Below are positions 25,830 through 34,335 of a stretch of DNA of 64,000 nucleotides, piece by piece; the first letter of the stretch is position 1; every line of letters starts with the position of its first letter. The notes under the pieces are model-generated. The model ran no database searches and was not told the DNA's origin. It saw only the letters and a program-made list of their open reading frames with translations. Made by a program: the position numbers and the translations under genes. This DNA comes from JARRPM01 sp963765545 (GTDB lineage Bacteria > Pseudomonadota > Gammaproteobacteria > Pseudomonadales > Halieaceae): contig CAVXWW010000004.1 in assembly GCA_963765545.1 (NCBI GenBank), positions 496,001-560,000 on the forward strand, given 5' to 3'.

Positions 25830-27520
25830 GCGGGCGAGTTCCTGCGTTTAGCCTGCTCCGGATCCACCATCCATTCCTTCCCTTTCAGCATTGCCTTCCA
25901 GTAGATCGGTGGCAGTATTTTTTCTTTCATTATCCAGGCCAGGCGCGATGGCTTTTGACCATTAATAACCCATCGCGGAAAGCTGGGCAACAACTTGCCG
26001 CCGTAGCCGAATTCAGCGAGCACTATTTTGCCTCGCTCTACGGTGAGCGGGCAGGAGCCGTAGCCATTGTAATGCGCCATGCCCTGTACCAGCCCCATAT
26101 CCTCTAGCAGGTTGTTGGCGACGATCGGAGCTTGCATGCGCGCGGCCGCAGCCGTCTTGGCATTGGGTGCGTTCATCGCATCACCCAGGCCCCAGATGTT
26201 GGCATAGCGCTTGTGCCGCAGGGTGTTCTGGTCGACGTCCACCCAGCCGGCTGCATCGGCCAGCGGGCTCTGGCTGACGAAGTCCGGCGCGCACTGGGGT
26301 GGGCAGACATGAATCATGTCGAAATCGGCTTCAACCAACTGTTTTTCGCCCTCGTCGTTGGTGGCCTCAAACCAGGCTCTTTTTCCTTCGCCGTCGATCC
26401 TGACCAGGCGATGGCGAAAATGAAGCCGCGCGGAATAGCGCTCCACATAGTCCATCAGGGCGGGTACGTATTCCTTTACTCCGAACAGAACCTCGCCGGC
26501 ATTAAAAAAATCTATGTCAATGCCTGGCAGCGTCCCATTGCGCTGCCAGTGATCAGCGGACAGGTACAGGGCTTTTTGCGGCGCACCGGCACACTTGATC
26601 GGCATGGGCGGTTGGGTGAATACCGCACGGCCAGCGCCCAGCTTGCTGACCAGCTCCCAGGTATAGGGCGCCAGATCGTAGCGGTAGTTAGAGGTCACAC
26701 CGTTGTGGCCAAGTGCCTCAACCAGTCCCTCCACCCCGTGCCAGTCCAGCTTGATGCCGGGCGCCACGATAAGCCGGTCGTAGTAAATCGGCCGACTGTC
26801 CTCCAGCGTGATTCGGTTATTGTCCGGATCAAACCCACCGACGGCCGCCTTGATCCACTGCGCGCCGTCAGGTATCAGCGAGGCCATGGTCTTGACCGTG
26901 TCTCGCTGCCGGAAGATACCGGCGCCGACCAGGGTCCAACCCGGCTGGTAGTAGTGAACCTCGGCGGGGTCAATGATGGCGATATTCAGGTCTTTCGATC
27001 GAGCCAACAGGCTGGATGCCGCGGCTATGCCGGCCGCTCCCGCGCCCACGATCAATACGCTGTAGTGACTGGCGTCGCTGGGCCGCACATGGTCGGTTTG
27101 CGGTGTCGTCATCTGCAGGGCAGAGCTCAGGTCATAACCGAGTTCCCTGGCCCTGGTAAACAGGCTTAGAGAGTCCGCGCCCAGACGGCGCTGGCCCAGG
27201 GCCCAGAGCGTTATCGAGCGGGTACCTGTGCGACAGTAGGCATGTGTCGGGGCGGGTAGCCGATCCAGCGCCCCCAGAAAATCCCCGATGTCCTGTTCGT
27301 TCAACTTGCTGGTCACAATAGGCAGGAACGCAACGCTGATCCCGGCCTCTTGCGCCGCTGCCTCTATTTCGGTGACGTTGGGCTGGTCCGCGGCCTCGCC
27401 ATCGGGGCGGTTGCAGATCAGTGACCTGATACCGCGTGCGGCCAGCACCGGGATATCCTCGGCAACAAGTTGGCCGGACACCGAAAAGCTGTCATCGATC
27501 TGTTTTATGTCTACTGCCAT
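25826..27520 (-). CDS. DUF442 (Blh-type) - sulfide:quinone oxidoreductase fusion
   Basis: 564 aa. Residues 1-110 are a DUF442 domain (IDDSFSVSGQ, SLICNRPDGE, HAYCRTGTRS), a phosphatase/rhodanese-like fold whose cysteine sits in the CRTGTRS loop. Residues 150-540 are a flavoprotein of the mitochondrial SQR type: FAD-binding VLIVGAGAAGIAAASSL, redox cysteine in PMPIKCAGAPQKALYLS, and CPPQC near 365. SQR oxidises sulfide with quinone and passes sulfane sulfur to thiols; DUF442 may help move that sulfur to the dioxygenase encoded 12 nt upstream. The start ATG 27520 has AGGGG upstream. Confidence 0.9.
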   Translation of the reverse strand: MAVDIKQIDDSFSVSGQLVAEDIPVLAARGIRSLICNRPDGEAADQPNVTEIEAAAQEAGISVAFLPIVTSKLNEQDIGDFLGALDRLPAPTHAYCRTGTRSITLWALGQRRLGADSLSLFTRARELGYDLSSALQMTTPQTDHVRPSDASHYSVLIVGAGAAGIAAASSLLARSKDLNIAIIDPAEVHYYQPGWTLVGAGIFRQRDTVKTMASLIPDGAQWIKAAVGGFDPDNNRITLEDSRPIYYDRLIVAPGIKLDWHGVEGLVEALGHNGVTSNYRYDLAPYTWELVSKLGAGRAVFTQPPMPIKCAGAPQKALYLSADHWQRNGTLPGIDIDFFNAGEVLFGVKEYVPALMDYVERYSARLHFRHRLVRIDGEGKRAWFEATNDEGEKQLVEADFDMIHVCPPQCAPDFVSQSPLADAAGWVDVDQNTLRHKRYANIWGLGDAMNAPNAKTAAAARMQAPIVANNLLEDMGLVQGMAHYNGYGSCPLTVERGKIVLAEFGYGGKLLPSFPRWVINGQKPSRLAWIMKEKILPPIYWKAMLKGKEWMVDPEQAKRRNSPA

Positions 27521-27532
27521 GTCTGCGATCCC

Positions 27533-28459
27533 CTAGGAAATGAGCGACGAGATATCGTCACCGCCGAAGGCATTTATCGGCAGCTTCAGGAATAGCTGAC
27601 CGGAGTCATCAGCCGGGGGGAAATGGCCGGCGCGCATATTGACCTGTAACGAAGGGAGAATAAGCGTTGGCATGCCCAGCGTGGCGTCCCGGGCTGTTCG
27701 CATGGATACGAAAGCGGATTCGCTGACGCCCTCGTGGACATGGATGTTCGCTCGCTGTTCCTCGGCGACAGTGGTCTCATATTCCAGTGCGCGGCCGTCG
27801 GGCAGGTAGTCGTGGCACACGAAGATCCGCATCTCGCCGGGCAGGCTGAGAATGCGCTGTATTGAACGGTACAGGATGCCGGCATCGCCGCCGGGGAAGT
27901 CGGCCCGGGCAGTGCCACCGTCGGGCATGAACAGGGTGTCGCCCACAAACACGGCATCACCCAGTACATAGCTCATGCAGGCAGGCGTGTGGCCGGGTGT
28001 GTGCATGGCAGTGCCTGTGAGGCTGCCGATACGGATTTCGTCCTCGTCGTTCAGCAGGACGTCGAACTGGGAGCCATCTCGCGCGAACCCGGTACCGGCA
28101 TTAAAGACTTCACCGAAGGTTTCCTGTACCACCGAGATATGCGCGCCGATAGCGATTTTTCCACCCAGCTTCTGCTGTATATAGGGTGCCGCGGAAAGGT
28201 GGTCAGCGTGGACGTGGGTTTCCAGGATCCACTGTAGCTCGAGCTTGTTGTTGGTGATATACGCAATGATCTGGTCTGCACCGGCAAAGCTGATGGTGCC
28301 GGAGGGGTAGTCAAGGTCCATCACGGAATCTATGACAGCACAGGCACTACTGGCGGGGTCTTTTACCACGTAGGACAGCGTGTTGGTGGGCTCATCAAAA
28401 AACGTGGTGACTTCTGCCTGGAGGCCTGTGTTGATGGCGGACTGTGCAGGTGAGTTCAT
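27533..28459 (-). CDS. Persulfide dioxygenase, metallo-beta-lactamase fold (Blh/ETHE1-like)
   Basis: 308 aa. The metal motif THVHADHLSAA (about residue 82), His in HTPGHTPACMS and Asp in FVGDTLFMPDGG, together with CHDYLPDGRALEYETTV near the C-terminal end, match persulfide dioxygenases that oxidise glutathione persulfide to sulfite using one non-haem iron. ATG 28459 has GAGGAA 8 nt upstream. First gene of the operon with the SQR fusion and SulP, under a visible sigma54 promoter at 28522-28536. A role in removing toxic sulfane sulfur follows from family and context. Confidence 0.92.
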   Translation of the reverse strand: MNSPAQSAINTGLQAEVTTFFDEPTNTLSYVVKDPASSACAVIDSVMDLDYPSGTISFAGADQIIAYITNNKLELQWILETHVHADHLSAAPYIQQKLGGKIAIGAHISVVQETFGEVFNAGTGFARDGSQFDVLLNDEDEIRIGSLTGTAMHTPGHTPACMSYVLGDAVFVGDTLFMPDGGTARADFPGGDAGILYRSIQRILSLPGEMRIFVCHDYLPDGRALEYETTVAEEQRANIHVHEGVSESAFVSMRTARDATLGMPTLILPSLQVNMRAGHFPPADDSGQLFLKLPINAFGGDDISSLIS

Positions 28460-28521
28460 GGTTGGTTCCTCTGGGTGGAAAGGGTTGCCCGGTAAACGTA
28501 CGGTTCAGTCACAGTAGTAGA

Positions 28522-28536
28522 GCAAGCGCCATGCCA
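28522..28536 (-). promoter_or_regulatory. Sigma54 (-24/-12) promoter of the sulfur-oxidation operon
   Basis: Read on the minus strand the sequence is TGGCAT-GGCGC-TTGC, against the consensus TGGCAC-N5-TTGC: the GG and GC dinucleotides and the spacing are exact and one base differs. It lies 62 nt upstream of the dioxygenase start, placing transcription initiation near 28510. The divergent gene encodes a sigma54 activator. The AT-rich stretch 28545-28615 is the likely activator-binding region, but no operator repeat could be assigned. Confidence 0.82.
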
Positions 28537-28643
28537 GGTAATGTATTACTTTATAAAAAATCATTAAGATACTGAAAAATAACGATAATAAAGAAATTTT
28601 TGATAGGCTCACTGTCGGTTTGCCTTGCACCGCCAGGCCGTAT

Positions 28644-30011
28644 ATGCCAAATTTGACACACTATCAGACAGATTTGGCAGCCATGGAAGTTCTCGCCTCA
28701 GATACCGACCCCGCGATCGCGCGCATGCTGGACAGCTATGAGCATCCAGCCATTCTCGTTACGCCCGACTATCAGATTCTCGCCACCAATGACCTGTACC
28801 AGAAAGCCTTTGGTGAGATAGATACCAGCGAGGGCCCCGCGCACTGCTACCGGGTGTCACATAATTTTGACCGGCCCTGTGATCAGGCCGGGGAAGACTG
28901 CCCGCTGGCTGCGGCGACAAGTTCGGGGCAGCGGGAGCGGGTCCTGCACATTCACCAGACCCCGCGCGGTGAAGAGCATGTCGATGTCGAAATGTTGCCT
29001 GTCCTGGATGACCAGGGCGCCCTGCAGTATTTTGTCGAGTTACTCAAGCCGGTGCCCATCGCCGGCACGCGTGCCGGAAACCAGCCTATGGTGGGTGCCA
29101 GCCCGGCCTTTAACGTCATGCTGAGTCTGGTATCCCGGGTAGGTCCCACCGAGGCGGCTGTATTGCTGCAGGGGGAATCCGGTACCGGCAAGGAACTGGC
29201 CGCCAGCGCCCTGCACCAGGCGAGCCTTCGCGCGACGGGGGCCCTGGTCACACTGGAGTGCGCGGGTTTGAGCGAAACCCTGTTCGAGAGTGAACTGTTC
29301 GGGCATGTGAAAGGGGCTTTCACCGGCGCCAATTATACGCGCCAAGGCCTGGTGGAAGCGGCCCACGGTGGTACCCTGTTTCTCGATGAGATCGGGGATG
29401 TTCCACTCTCACTGCAGGTCAAGCTGCTGCGATTGATTGAAACCGGCACCTACCGGCCAGTTGGCAGTACCGGGGTCAAACAGGCGGATTTTCGCCTGGT
29501 GTGTGCGACCCACAGAAACCTGGCGCAGATGGTGGAGGCGGGGACCTTCCGGCAGGATCTGTACTATCGCATCAATGTATTCCCAATTCGTCTCCCCTCG
29601 CTGGCTGAACGCATTGAGGACCTGCCGCTGCTGGCAACCGCGATACTCAATGACAACCCTGCCTGCGGGGGTAAAACCTTTCACCTGACAGAATCCGCTC
29701 TGGTATTGCTCAAGGCTCATCGCTACCGCGGGAATATCCGCGAATTGCGCAACGTGCTGAGCAGGGCGGTGGTGCTTGCCAATACCAATGTCATCGACCA
29801 GGCAGTGATACGCCAATCCCTGGACACCGGTGTGGCACACACGACGCAGACCAGCCTGGAGCCCAGCCTGAAACAACTGGAGCTGGAGTATCTGCAACAA
29901 CTTATGCGCAATCACAACGACGACAGGGAAGCTGTCGCAGGCATTGCCGGAATCAGTGTGCGATCGTTGTATCGCAAGCTGCAACTGCGTGATGAAGAGA
30001 TCGGCGGGTAA
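28644..30011 (+). CDS. FisR-like sulfane-sulfur-responsive sigma54 transcriptional activator
   Basis: 455 aa from ATG 28644; ATG 28683 and TTG 28620 are alternatives and ribosome sites are weak for all. The N-terminal PAS-like sensor (about 35-145) holds three cysteines (68, 79, 86 in this numbering) spaced 11 and 7 apart, exactly the C53/C64/C71 spacing known for FisR of Cupriavidus. The AAA+ domain has Walker A GESGTGKELAAS, the sigma54-contact GAFTGA and Walker B GGTLFLDEIGDV. A Fis-type helix-turn-helix ends the protein (VAGIAGISVRSLYRKLQL). It is divergent from the dioxygenase-SQR-SulP operon and is predicted to activate it when its cysteines react with polysulfide. Confidence 0.92.
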   Translation: MPNLTHYQTDLAAMEVLASDTDPAIARMLDSYEHPAILVTPDYQILATNDLYQKAFGEIDTSEGPAHCYRVSHNFDRPCDQAGEDCPLAAATSSGQRERVLHIHQTPRGEEHVDVEMLPVLDDQGALQYFVELLKPVPIAGTRAGNQPMVGASPAFNVMLSLVSRVGPTEAAVLLQGESGTGKELAASALHQASLRATGALVTLECAGLSETLFESELFGHVKGAFTGANYTRQGLVEAAHGGTLFLDEIGDVPLSLQVKLLRLIETGTYRPVGSTGVKQADFRLVCATHRNLAQMVEAGTFRQDLYYRINVFPIRLPSLAERIEDLPLLATAILNDNPACGGKTFHLTESALVLLKAHRYRGNIRELRNVLSRAVVLANTNVIDQAVIRQSLDTGVAHTTQTSLEPSLKQLELEYLQQLMRNHNDDREAVAGIAGISVRSLYRKLQLRDEEIGG

Positions 30012-30194
30012 CGCTGGAACAGTTACTGCAGGCGCAGCGGCACTGCGTGTGCATCATTTCCATGGGTATAGCTCCGGCGGGCAAACATCTCGAAGATCTG
30101 TTCCTTGGCCACTGTGGGCGAACTGGAACTGGAGTCTTACAACCAGCGCCAATACAGGTTCTTGAAGCTGCTGGTGTAGGCCAGGCTATTCCCG

Positions 30195-31607
30195 TCAGTG
30201 GGGACTGGGCCCAGTAAAAGACAGGGCTGAGTAGCGCGGCTGATCTATCGCCAGCTGGCCGGCGACACTGTGGCGCAGGTGTTCCGCAAGGCCCGGGCTA
30301 TCCAGTGGCAGCTCGCCTCGCAGGCGGTTCACCAGTTCCCAGCGCAGCTGGTCCAGCGGACCTTCCAGCTTGAGTAGGGATTGAAGGCGCTGCTGTTCAC
30401 CTGCGGCCAGTTCAGGGCCAAATTGAAACTCCCGCTGGGCAATCCCCAGGGAATTGGCCGCTACCCGGGCGAGAAAGCTATTGTGGGTATCCAACTGCCC
30501 GGCCACCTCAGTCTTAAGGAAGCGGGCGGCCCCCTCCAGCAACTCGGCAGGCATCGGCAACTGGGTGCCCTCCGACAGCGGCTTGGTGGTATCTGGCAAC
30601 GGGAACTGCCCCGGTATCAGCAGGTTCACACAATCCATTTGCGCCTCTGATGAGCGCCGGCCAATAACCGGCCGCTCGAGGCTGGGGGTTTCCCCGCTGC
30701 GCCAGGCCCCGGCCATCTGCAGCGTTGCCATCGCCCACCAGAAGGAGCCGAAGACCTGCCAGAACAGTAACTGTTCCCGCGAGACGGGTATTGCCGAGAC
30801 ACTGTTATAGCCGGTCAGCAGGTCGTCGACCTCACCAAAGCCACCCACTGGCAGCTCGGAGTGACCAAAGCGCCAGGAATTGACGCACAGCCAGCCCAGG
30901 TCGCGTACGGGGTCGCCGATCTGGGCCAGCTCCCAGTCCAGTACGGCGTTGATACCCTCGGCAGTTACCATCAGATTGCCGTTGCGAAAATCGCCGTGTA
31001 CCAGTTTCATATCAGAGTCGGCGGGCAGGTTATCCTTCAACCAGCGCCAGGTGTAATCGATCATCGGCACCGGCAGATCCAGGTCGCGGTACAAGCCCCA
31101 TGTGTCATCCACCAACTGGGCCGGTGTGATTAGCGGTAGTTGGGTGTCGAGCCCGGCCGCCTGCCAGTCGATGGCGTGGATTCGTGCGAGGATCTCACCG
31201 CACTGGCGTGCAAGCTTTGGGCGCACACCTGCGTACTCGGGGGCACGCACTATGCGTTGGCCCAGGGTTTCACCCTCCAGCCATTCCATAAAGAATCCAT
31301 TGCCCAGGTTGTCAGTGGGCTTAAGCACGTACACGACTCCGGGGCCCGGTATGCCCGCGGCAAGGGCGACCTGGAACAGACGCGCCTCGGTAGCGAGGCT
31401 GATACTGCCGACACTGGATTCGCTGTCGGCTGTGGGCTGGGAGCGGCGCAGGGCGAGCTGCCGTTCGCCACTATCGGTTGCAGCGGTAACGCGGTAGGTT
31501 TCCTGACTGGCCCCCGCGGTTAACTGTTTACACGACTGCAGCGACCGGAAGCCCGCCAACTCGCGCGACAGAACACGCTGCAGGGAACGATTGAATTCAT
31601 CCTGCAT
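30195..31607 (-). CDS. Aminoglycoside-phosphotransferase-fold kinase (ACAD10/11-associated type)
   Basis: 470 aa. APH/choline-kinase fold: catalytic loop KLVHGDFRNGNLMVTAEG and metal-binding VLDWELAQIGDPVRDLGWLC; GASQETYRV near residue 40 is the nucleotide loop. In eukaryotic ACAD10/11 this kinase domain is fused to an acyl-CoA dehydrogenase that degrades 4-hydroxy acids via phosphorylation; here the two are adjacent genes, the dehydrogenase ending 4 nt before ATG 31607. GTG 31622 is an alternative start overlapping the dehydrogenase. The roughly 150-residue C-terminal extension is alpha-helical and of unknown role. A 4-hydroxyacyl-CoA kinase activity is a context-based guess. Confidence 0.85.
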   Translation of the reverse strand: MQDEFNRSLQRVLSRELAGFRSLQSCKQLTAGASQETYRVTAATDSGERQLALRRSQPTADSESSVGSISLATEARLFQVALAAGIPGPGVVYVLKPTDNLGNGFFMEWLEGETLGQRIVRAPEYAGVRPKLARQCGEILARIHAIDWQAAGLDTQLPLITPAQLVDDTWGLYRDLDLPVPMIDYTWRWLKDNLPADSDMKLVHGDFRNGNLMVTAEGINAVLDWELAQIGDPVRDLGWLCVNSWRFGHSELPVGGFGEVDDLLTGYNSVSAIPVSREQLLFWQVFGSFWWAMATLQMAGAWRSGETPSLERPVIGRRSSEAQMDCVNLLIPGQFPLPDTTKPLSEGTQLPMPAELLEGAARFLKTEVAGQLDTHNSFLARVAANSLGIAQREFQFGPELAAGEQQRLQSLLKLEGPLDQLRWELVNRLRGELPLDSPGLAEHLRHSVAGQLAIDQPRYSALSFTGPSPH

Positions 31608-31611
31608 ATCC

Positions 31612-32877
31612 CTAGTCCACACCCTTGGGTTTTCTTTGCTTCATGAAGCCAAACAGGTAACCGGCAACCCGGCGCATCTGAATCTCATCAGCCCCCTCTG
31701 TGATGCGGTAGCGGCGATGATGACGGTAGATGTGTTCAAACGGCTTGTAGCGTGAGTAGCCCATGCCCCCATGTACCTGCATGGCAAAGTCCGCCGCCTC
31801 GCAGCACAGCCGGTTAGCCTGGTAGTTACACATGGATACCTTGTCAGACACGGAGAACGCACCATCGCGATCCATCAGCCAGGCGGTTTTGTGGATCAGG
31901 GCTCGCAACATCTCGCAGCGGGCCTGTAGATCGACCAGCGGAAACTGGATGCCCTGGTTGGAAGACAGCGGCTTGCCGAAAGGCTTGCGTCTATTGGCGT
32001 GGTTGACGGCCTCGGTGACGCAGTATTGCGCTGCACCCAGGCTGGACGCGGCCTGCCTGATACGGTTTTCATTGAAAAAGTGCTGCACTATCTGCAGTCC
32101 TTTTCCCTCGCCGCCAAAGATCGCAGCGGTTGGTACACGCACATCGGTAAAACTGACGCGGGCGTGGTCTGAGGGCATATTGAACGTCCACAGGTACTCT
32201 TCAATTTTGACCCCGGGAGTATCCATGGGTACAAGGAAGGCCGTAATCCCAAGGCCGTCACCGGGCTCGCCCGATGTGCGGGCCATTACCAGGTCGGCGT
32301 CGGCAGTGTGCACCCCGGTGTTCCAGGTTTTCTCGCCGTTTATGATCCAGTCATCGCCCGAGCGTTCTGCCCGGGTTTCCATGTAAGTCGCATCGGAACC
32401 ATGCTCTGGTTCAGTGATACCGAAAGCAAAGCCCTTGCGAGCAGTCTTCATCCCCTCCAGCCACTGGGCTTTTTGCTCATCTGTTCCGTATTCCAGCAGC
32501 AGTAGCAATCCGATGTTGTTACCCACCACCGAGTGTTCGTTTTGCAGGTCGTTGTGTAACCCCAGCCCTTTCGTCGCCAGGTGTTCACGAATAATCGCCA
32601 TGCCCAGGTTGCCGCCGTCGCGACCGCCATGGGCGGCGGGGAAGGGGTAACTGAAAATGCCGGCCTCAATAGCCAGTTCTTTCGCCTTGCGCAGCAGTGC
32701 CTCCCATTCCTCATTGGGCAACCCATCGCGATCCCAGTCCGTGCGGGCATCCTCGCGGCGGTGATCAAAGAACCGCATATTATCGCCGGTTTCTTCCAGC
32801 GGCTTGATTTTCTCTTCGATGAAAGTGTCGACTTCAGCGATGAAGGCGGCGACGTCTGCGGGTATTTCAAAGTCCAC
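31612..32877 (-). CDS. Acyl-CoA dehydrogenase (ACAD10/11-like)
   Basis: 421-aa flavoenzyme. The start is GTG 32877, because AGGGAG lies 8 nt upstream and the protein then begins VDFEIPADVAAF; the open frame continues further up without conservation. Family motifs: FGITEPEHGSDATYMETRA (FAD/substrate), GEKTWNTGVHTADADLVMA, and C-terminal MQVHGGMGYSRYKPFEHIYRHHRRYRI. The usual catalytic glutamate near the C-terminus cannot be assigned with certainty. Pairing with the downstream APH-fold kinase suggests degradation of 4-hydroxy or branched acyl-CoAs. Confidence 0.92.
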   Translation of the reverse strand: MDFEIPADVAAFIAEVDTFIEEKIKPLEETGDNMRFFDHRREDARTDWDRDGLPNEEWEALLRKAKELAIEAGIFSYPFPAAHGGRDGGNLGMAIIREHLATKGLGLHNDLQNEHSVVGNNIGLLLLLEYGTDEQKAQWLEGMKTARKGFAFGITEPEHGSDATYMETRAERSGDDWIINGEKTWNTGVHTADADLVMARTSGEPGDGLGITAFLVPMDTPGVKIEEYLWTFNMPSDHARVSFTDVRVPTAAIFGGEGKGLQIVQHFFNENRIRQAASSLGAAQYCVTEAVNHANRRKPFGKPLSSNQGIQFPLVDLQARCEMLRALIHKTAWLMDRDGAFSVSDKVSMCNYQANRLCCEAADFAMQVHGGMGYSRYKPFEHIYRHHRRYRITEGADEIQMRRVAGYLFGFMKQRKPKGVD

Positions 32878-33252
32878 GAGCTGTTCTCCCTGACATTCCT
32901 GCGGCGATCCGTGTATAGCGATTGACACCAGTATGACAAGCGCCGGGCCTCGCCGGCTACTGCATAGCAAAGTTTAGCGGCTAATGGCTTGTTCGCTGAT
33001 TGTTATTGGTAGCTGGTGAAGGCGCCGCGGTGAGTCTGGCATAGAAATGGCTGGTTACCAAATCCGGTAACCGGGTGAGTAAAAGGCTGTCCAGGGGTAG
33101 AAGCCTGCGAGGTGTCGTCGATTTGCTATCTATGGATTTACAATGCTTAATCGTCATCTGGAGCCCCGCTCATTCGGCAGCCCCGCCTTTCCCGAGCTCC
33201 CCCTCACTGCTGGCGCAGGTTTATACAATCCAGGGAGAATTGAACCGCGCGT
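32878..33252. other. Divergent intergenic region (375 bp)
   Basis: Lies between the acyl-CoA dehydrogenase (minus) and the HAD phosphatase (plus) and should hold both promoters. A TATACAAT box at about 33220 could be the -10 of the phosphatase gene, but no convincing -35 was found. No conserved coding frame, repeat or RNA was recognised. Confidence 0.4.
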
Positions 33253-33900
33253 ATGAACATTGTCTTCGACCTCGACGGTACACTGATCGACAGTGCACCG
33301 GATATTCAGTATGTAGCCTCGGCTATTCTGGTCGGACTCGGCAAGAAAGGTCTTACCCTGGAGGAAACCAGGAGCTTCATCGGCGAGGGCGGTGCGGTGT
33401 TCGTCAGCCGGATGATGGCGGCACGCCATATCGAGGAGACTCCCCAGCACCATGCGTTACTTTACCGGGACTTTCTTGCGCGCTACGAGCTCGCGGTCGA
33501 CAGGGCGGTGTTTTATCCAGGTGTCCTTGATACCCTGTTATTTTTGAAAACAGCCGGTCACTGCCTGGGACTTTGTACCAATAAGCCGGAACGTCCGGCG
33601 CGCGCGGTGTTAAGTCACATGGCATTGACATCCATTTTTGAGGTTGTTGTGGCAGGCGGCATGATTGACAGTCGAAAACCCGAACCCGATATGCTCGAAA
33701 AAACAATTGAGGGGCTGGGCGGTGGCGAGACACTGTTTGTCGGTGACAGTGAGATCGACGCGGAGACAGCCAGGCGTGCAGGCGTTCGCTTTGCGCTCTA
33801 CACGCAAGGCTATCGAAAGTCCCCTGTCAGTGAGGTACACCATGACTGGGCGTTTGATGATTTCGCAAAACTCTCGGATATAGTTAGCCAGTTCACATAG
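33253..33900 (+). CDS. HAD family hydrolase, phosphoglycolate phosphatase-like
   Basis: 215 aa with motif I FDLDGTLIDSAPDI (nucleophile Asp6), motif II LCTNKP, motif III Lys in SRKPEPDML, and motif IV FVGDSEIDAETARRAG. The cap domain lies between residues 15 and 85. The match to Gph-type phosphatases is good, and 2-phosphoglycolate is the likely but unproven substrate; other sugar phosphates are possible. The gene is followed 22 nt later by a small membrane protein. Confidence 0.88.
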   Translation: MNIVFDLDGTLIDSAPDIQYVASAILVGLGKKGLTLEETRSFIGEGGAVFVSRMMAARHIEETPQHHALLYRDFLARYELAVDRAVFYPGVLDTLLFLKTAGHCLGLCTNKPERPARAVLSHMALTSIFEVVVAGGMIDSRKPEPDMLEKTIEGLGGGETLFVGDSEIDAETARRAGVRFALYTQGYRKSPVSEVHHDWAFDDFAKLSDIVSQFT

Positions 33901-33922
33901 GCCTGTTGAGGCGCAATAATCC

Positions 33923-34204
33923 ATGAACGAGCCACTTGTTGTTACTGCTGTGATTGCCGTACTCTTTGCCGTTATGGCGTTCAGGGCACTTCGCAGCGGC
34001 AGTGCCACAGACTATTTGTTGGCAGGCATGCAGTGTGCCGGAATCCTGCTGCTGCTCAGTGACTATCGGGTCCTGGCTTGTTACCTCTTGCTGGCCACCT
34101 CGGTAGCGTATTTGCTCAGCCAGATCGTGACGGGGGCGAGGGTGGCAAGTCGCCTGCTTCCAGTGGCCGGCGCTGCAGCTATCCTGTTCTCGTTGCTCAG
34201 GTGA
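33923..34204 (+). CDS. Small membrane protein, three predicted helices
   Basis: 93 aa, ATG 33923, with hydrophobic segments at about 5-22, 32-47 and 50-90. No family is recognised. It lies just after the HAD phosphatase and 131 bp before the GluR0-like channel gene. The ribosome site is weak (GAGGCG, about 12 nt upstream). The consistently hydrophobic pattern and codon use support a real gene. Confidence 0.6.
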   Translation: MNEPLVVTAVIAVLFAVMAFRALRSGSATDYLLAGMQCAGILLLLSDYRVLACYLLLATSVAYLLSQIVTGARVASRLLPVAGAAAILFSLLR

Positions 34205-34335
34205 GCAGGGGATCACAGGATGCCTTGACCTGCCCTTTGACGCCATGCTTTGCTGGTGAGGAGAATGGCATCCCGAGATGTGTATGCCCGGTGTCAGCCC
34301 CGGCCATTGAAAAAGACAAGGAAACAACCTTACTC

